Assembly: GCA_905182995.1 (NCBI GenBank)
Contig: CAJJDP010000004.1
Location: 62,001-126,000, forward strand
Reading direction: 5' to 3'
Length of the DNA stretch: 64,000 nt
Source of the DNA: Paramecium octaurelia
Lineage: Eukaryota > Ciliophora > Oligohymenophorea > Peniculida > Parameciidae
Positions 63,001 through 64,000 of this stretch are shown piece after piece; position 1 is the first letter of the stretch; the number at the start of each line of letters is the position of its first letter. Position numbers and translations under genes: made by a program. Under the pieces are notes generated by a model. The model saw nothing but the letters and a program-made list of their open reading frames with translations. It ran no database searches and was not told where the DNA came from.

Positions 63001-64000
63001 CATTGCTAAAAGTCTAAGGATCAAGCATGTCGTTTTTCCTGTTCCACTCCTGCCACCAAATATAATTTTTCCTTCCATTCCAATAATTTACTTCTATTCA
63101 TCAGTCAATTTTATACTGAAATTAGGAACTTTTTATAAAAATTCTACTAATTTTGATGAAATTGTAAAATCTGCAAATTTTTAAACTAAATCTTTTTTGA
63201 ATATTTTTTCTTATTGAATCTATGATTCATTTTGTAAAATATCTTCATCAAATTTGCTTATCCACTTTTAAGAAGATGCATCAAATTAATACATTGTTTA
63301 CTCCTATTTATTTAAAAAAATTGGTTAAAATTAATGACTTAACCATTTTATGATATCATACTTCATTAAGTTATAGTTTAATTCCCAATATGAATTATTA
63401 TTATTGGTCGACCTCATAAACAGATAACATTTATTGCTTTCATTTTCAAAATCTTCACATTTTAACTTTGAATAATCAATTCCTTTTCTATAATAAGAAC
63501 TTTTTGTGTCAATATGATAATTTTAGATGATTAATTTAATATCTTTATCATGAATATTCTCTTATTTTATGTCAATAAATGTAATTGTATGATAGAAATT
63601 AAAACCTACAATTTATTTGATATTCAACATATTTTGACAAACTAGTTTGGGAACTTTATCAATAGCCACTTCCCAAAATAATGTAAATCCTTCTTCTGTT
63701 TTCGTCTAAAAGTAGGCTTAGAAATTTGATAAAGGTTCCATATCAATAACGGTTGTAGTCATCACTTGATCAATCATGGAAAAATACCCTTAAAGAATGG
63801 TTTTTATATAAGCTAAGACTTTCATATAATGTTAACTTATAATACAAGCATTTTGGGTAAATTTATCTATTGTATTTATTTTAGATACTTGTAATTTTAT
63901 AATGCCAAGGTACTCCATCAAAAAAGTTAGCAGCTTTCAAAATCTGATTGACATTTAAAAATTTAGATTTTAATTCTTATTAAACAAAATTGGACAATTC
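57055..64000 (-). CDS. TRANK1-like superfamily 1 (UvrD-type) helicase, 5' part beyond window
   Basis: A minus-strand frame with one intron (63789-63819, 31 nt, GTC donor) stays open for about 2300 residues and enters from the right edge. An SF1 ATPase/helicase core is clear: GGRSGTGKTTC (Walker A, about 63027-63060), YLIIDEIQDLPEAM (motif II, near 62085), NFRSNSNILKLANSI (motif IV, near 61870), EEVKGLEFENVILYNFF (motif V) and LYIATTRSRQCLYIF (motif VI, near 61245). The KGLEFE.V.LYNFF block and the preceding YDLLDVVNHI are characteristic of TRANK1 (tetratricopeptide and ankyrin repeat containing 1) rather than of bacterial UvrD. After the helicase core come TPR-like helices (EAAQLFQDTLNFRQAAQCLY; YASLELFQEAGEAAYKSEN) and about 1100 Asn/Ile/Lys-rich residues. 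Biochemical role is unknown. Confidence 0.88.

Overview
This window reads as macronuclear DNA of a ciliate of the Paramecium type. The base composition is very AT-rich. Every well-supported gene uses TAA and TAG as sense codons in positions that fit glutamine, and every one ends at TGA. Open frames are joined by very small introns: about 60 were resolved, most 19-31 nt, starting mainly GTA and ending mainly TAG. After removal of these introns each complete gene model has a length divisible by three. The first complete gene is a trichocyst matrix protein, a secretory-organelle protein family best known from Paramecium. I found no rRNA, convincing tRNA, CRISPR array, insertion sequence or bacterial operon.

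Layout. 0-4.8 kb: the end of an unknown minus-strand gene, a trichocyst matrix protein (+), a calcium-dependent protein kinase (-), a weak minus ORF and a small dual-specificity phosphatase (+). 4.9-16.9 kb: two coiled-coil proteins (+), a membrane-anchored pepsin-like protein with apparently lost catalytic sites (+), cytosolic phenylalanyl-tRNA synthetase beta (+), a cyclic-nucleotide-binding K+ channel (-) and another coiled-coil protein (+). 17-24.1 kb: a multi-pass membrane protein with a difficult gene model, an UNC93/MFS-like transporter (+) and a 1205-aa coiled-coil protein (-). 24.6-35.3 kb: a 2455-aa secreted cysteine-repeat protein (-) and a 986-aa coiled-coil protein with internal repeats (-). 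36-48.2 kb: a PGRMC-type cytochrome b5-like protein (+), a ULK/ATG1-like kinase (-), a 1399-aa unknown protein (-), a 548-aa unknown protein (-), an amino-acid transporter (-) and an STK32-like AGC kinase (+). 48.2-53.6 kb is gene-poor, with short or decayed coding tracts. 53.6-64 kb: a small cysteine protein (-), a 654-aa intronless protein (+), and a very large TRANK1-like superfamily-1 helicase (-) whose 5' part lies beyond the right edge.

How the genes relate. These are independent eukaryotic transcription units on both strands, often only 30-200 bp apart. Several touch shared themes of ciliate cell biology: regulated secretion and surface (trichocyst protein, cysteine-repeat protein), Ca2+ and cyclic-nucleotide signalling and excitability (CDPK, CNBD K+ channel, AGC kinase), and cytoskeletal coiled-coil proteins. 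I see no evidence that they form one pathway. The least explained items are the cysteine-repeat giant, the degenerate pepsin-like protein, the two large unknown minus-strand genes at 38.2-44.3 kb and the TRANK1-like helicase.
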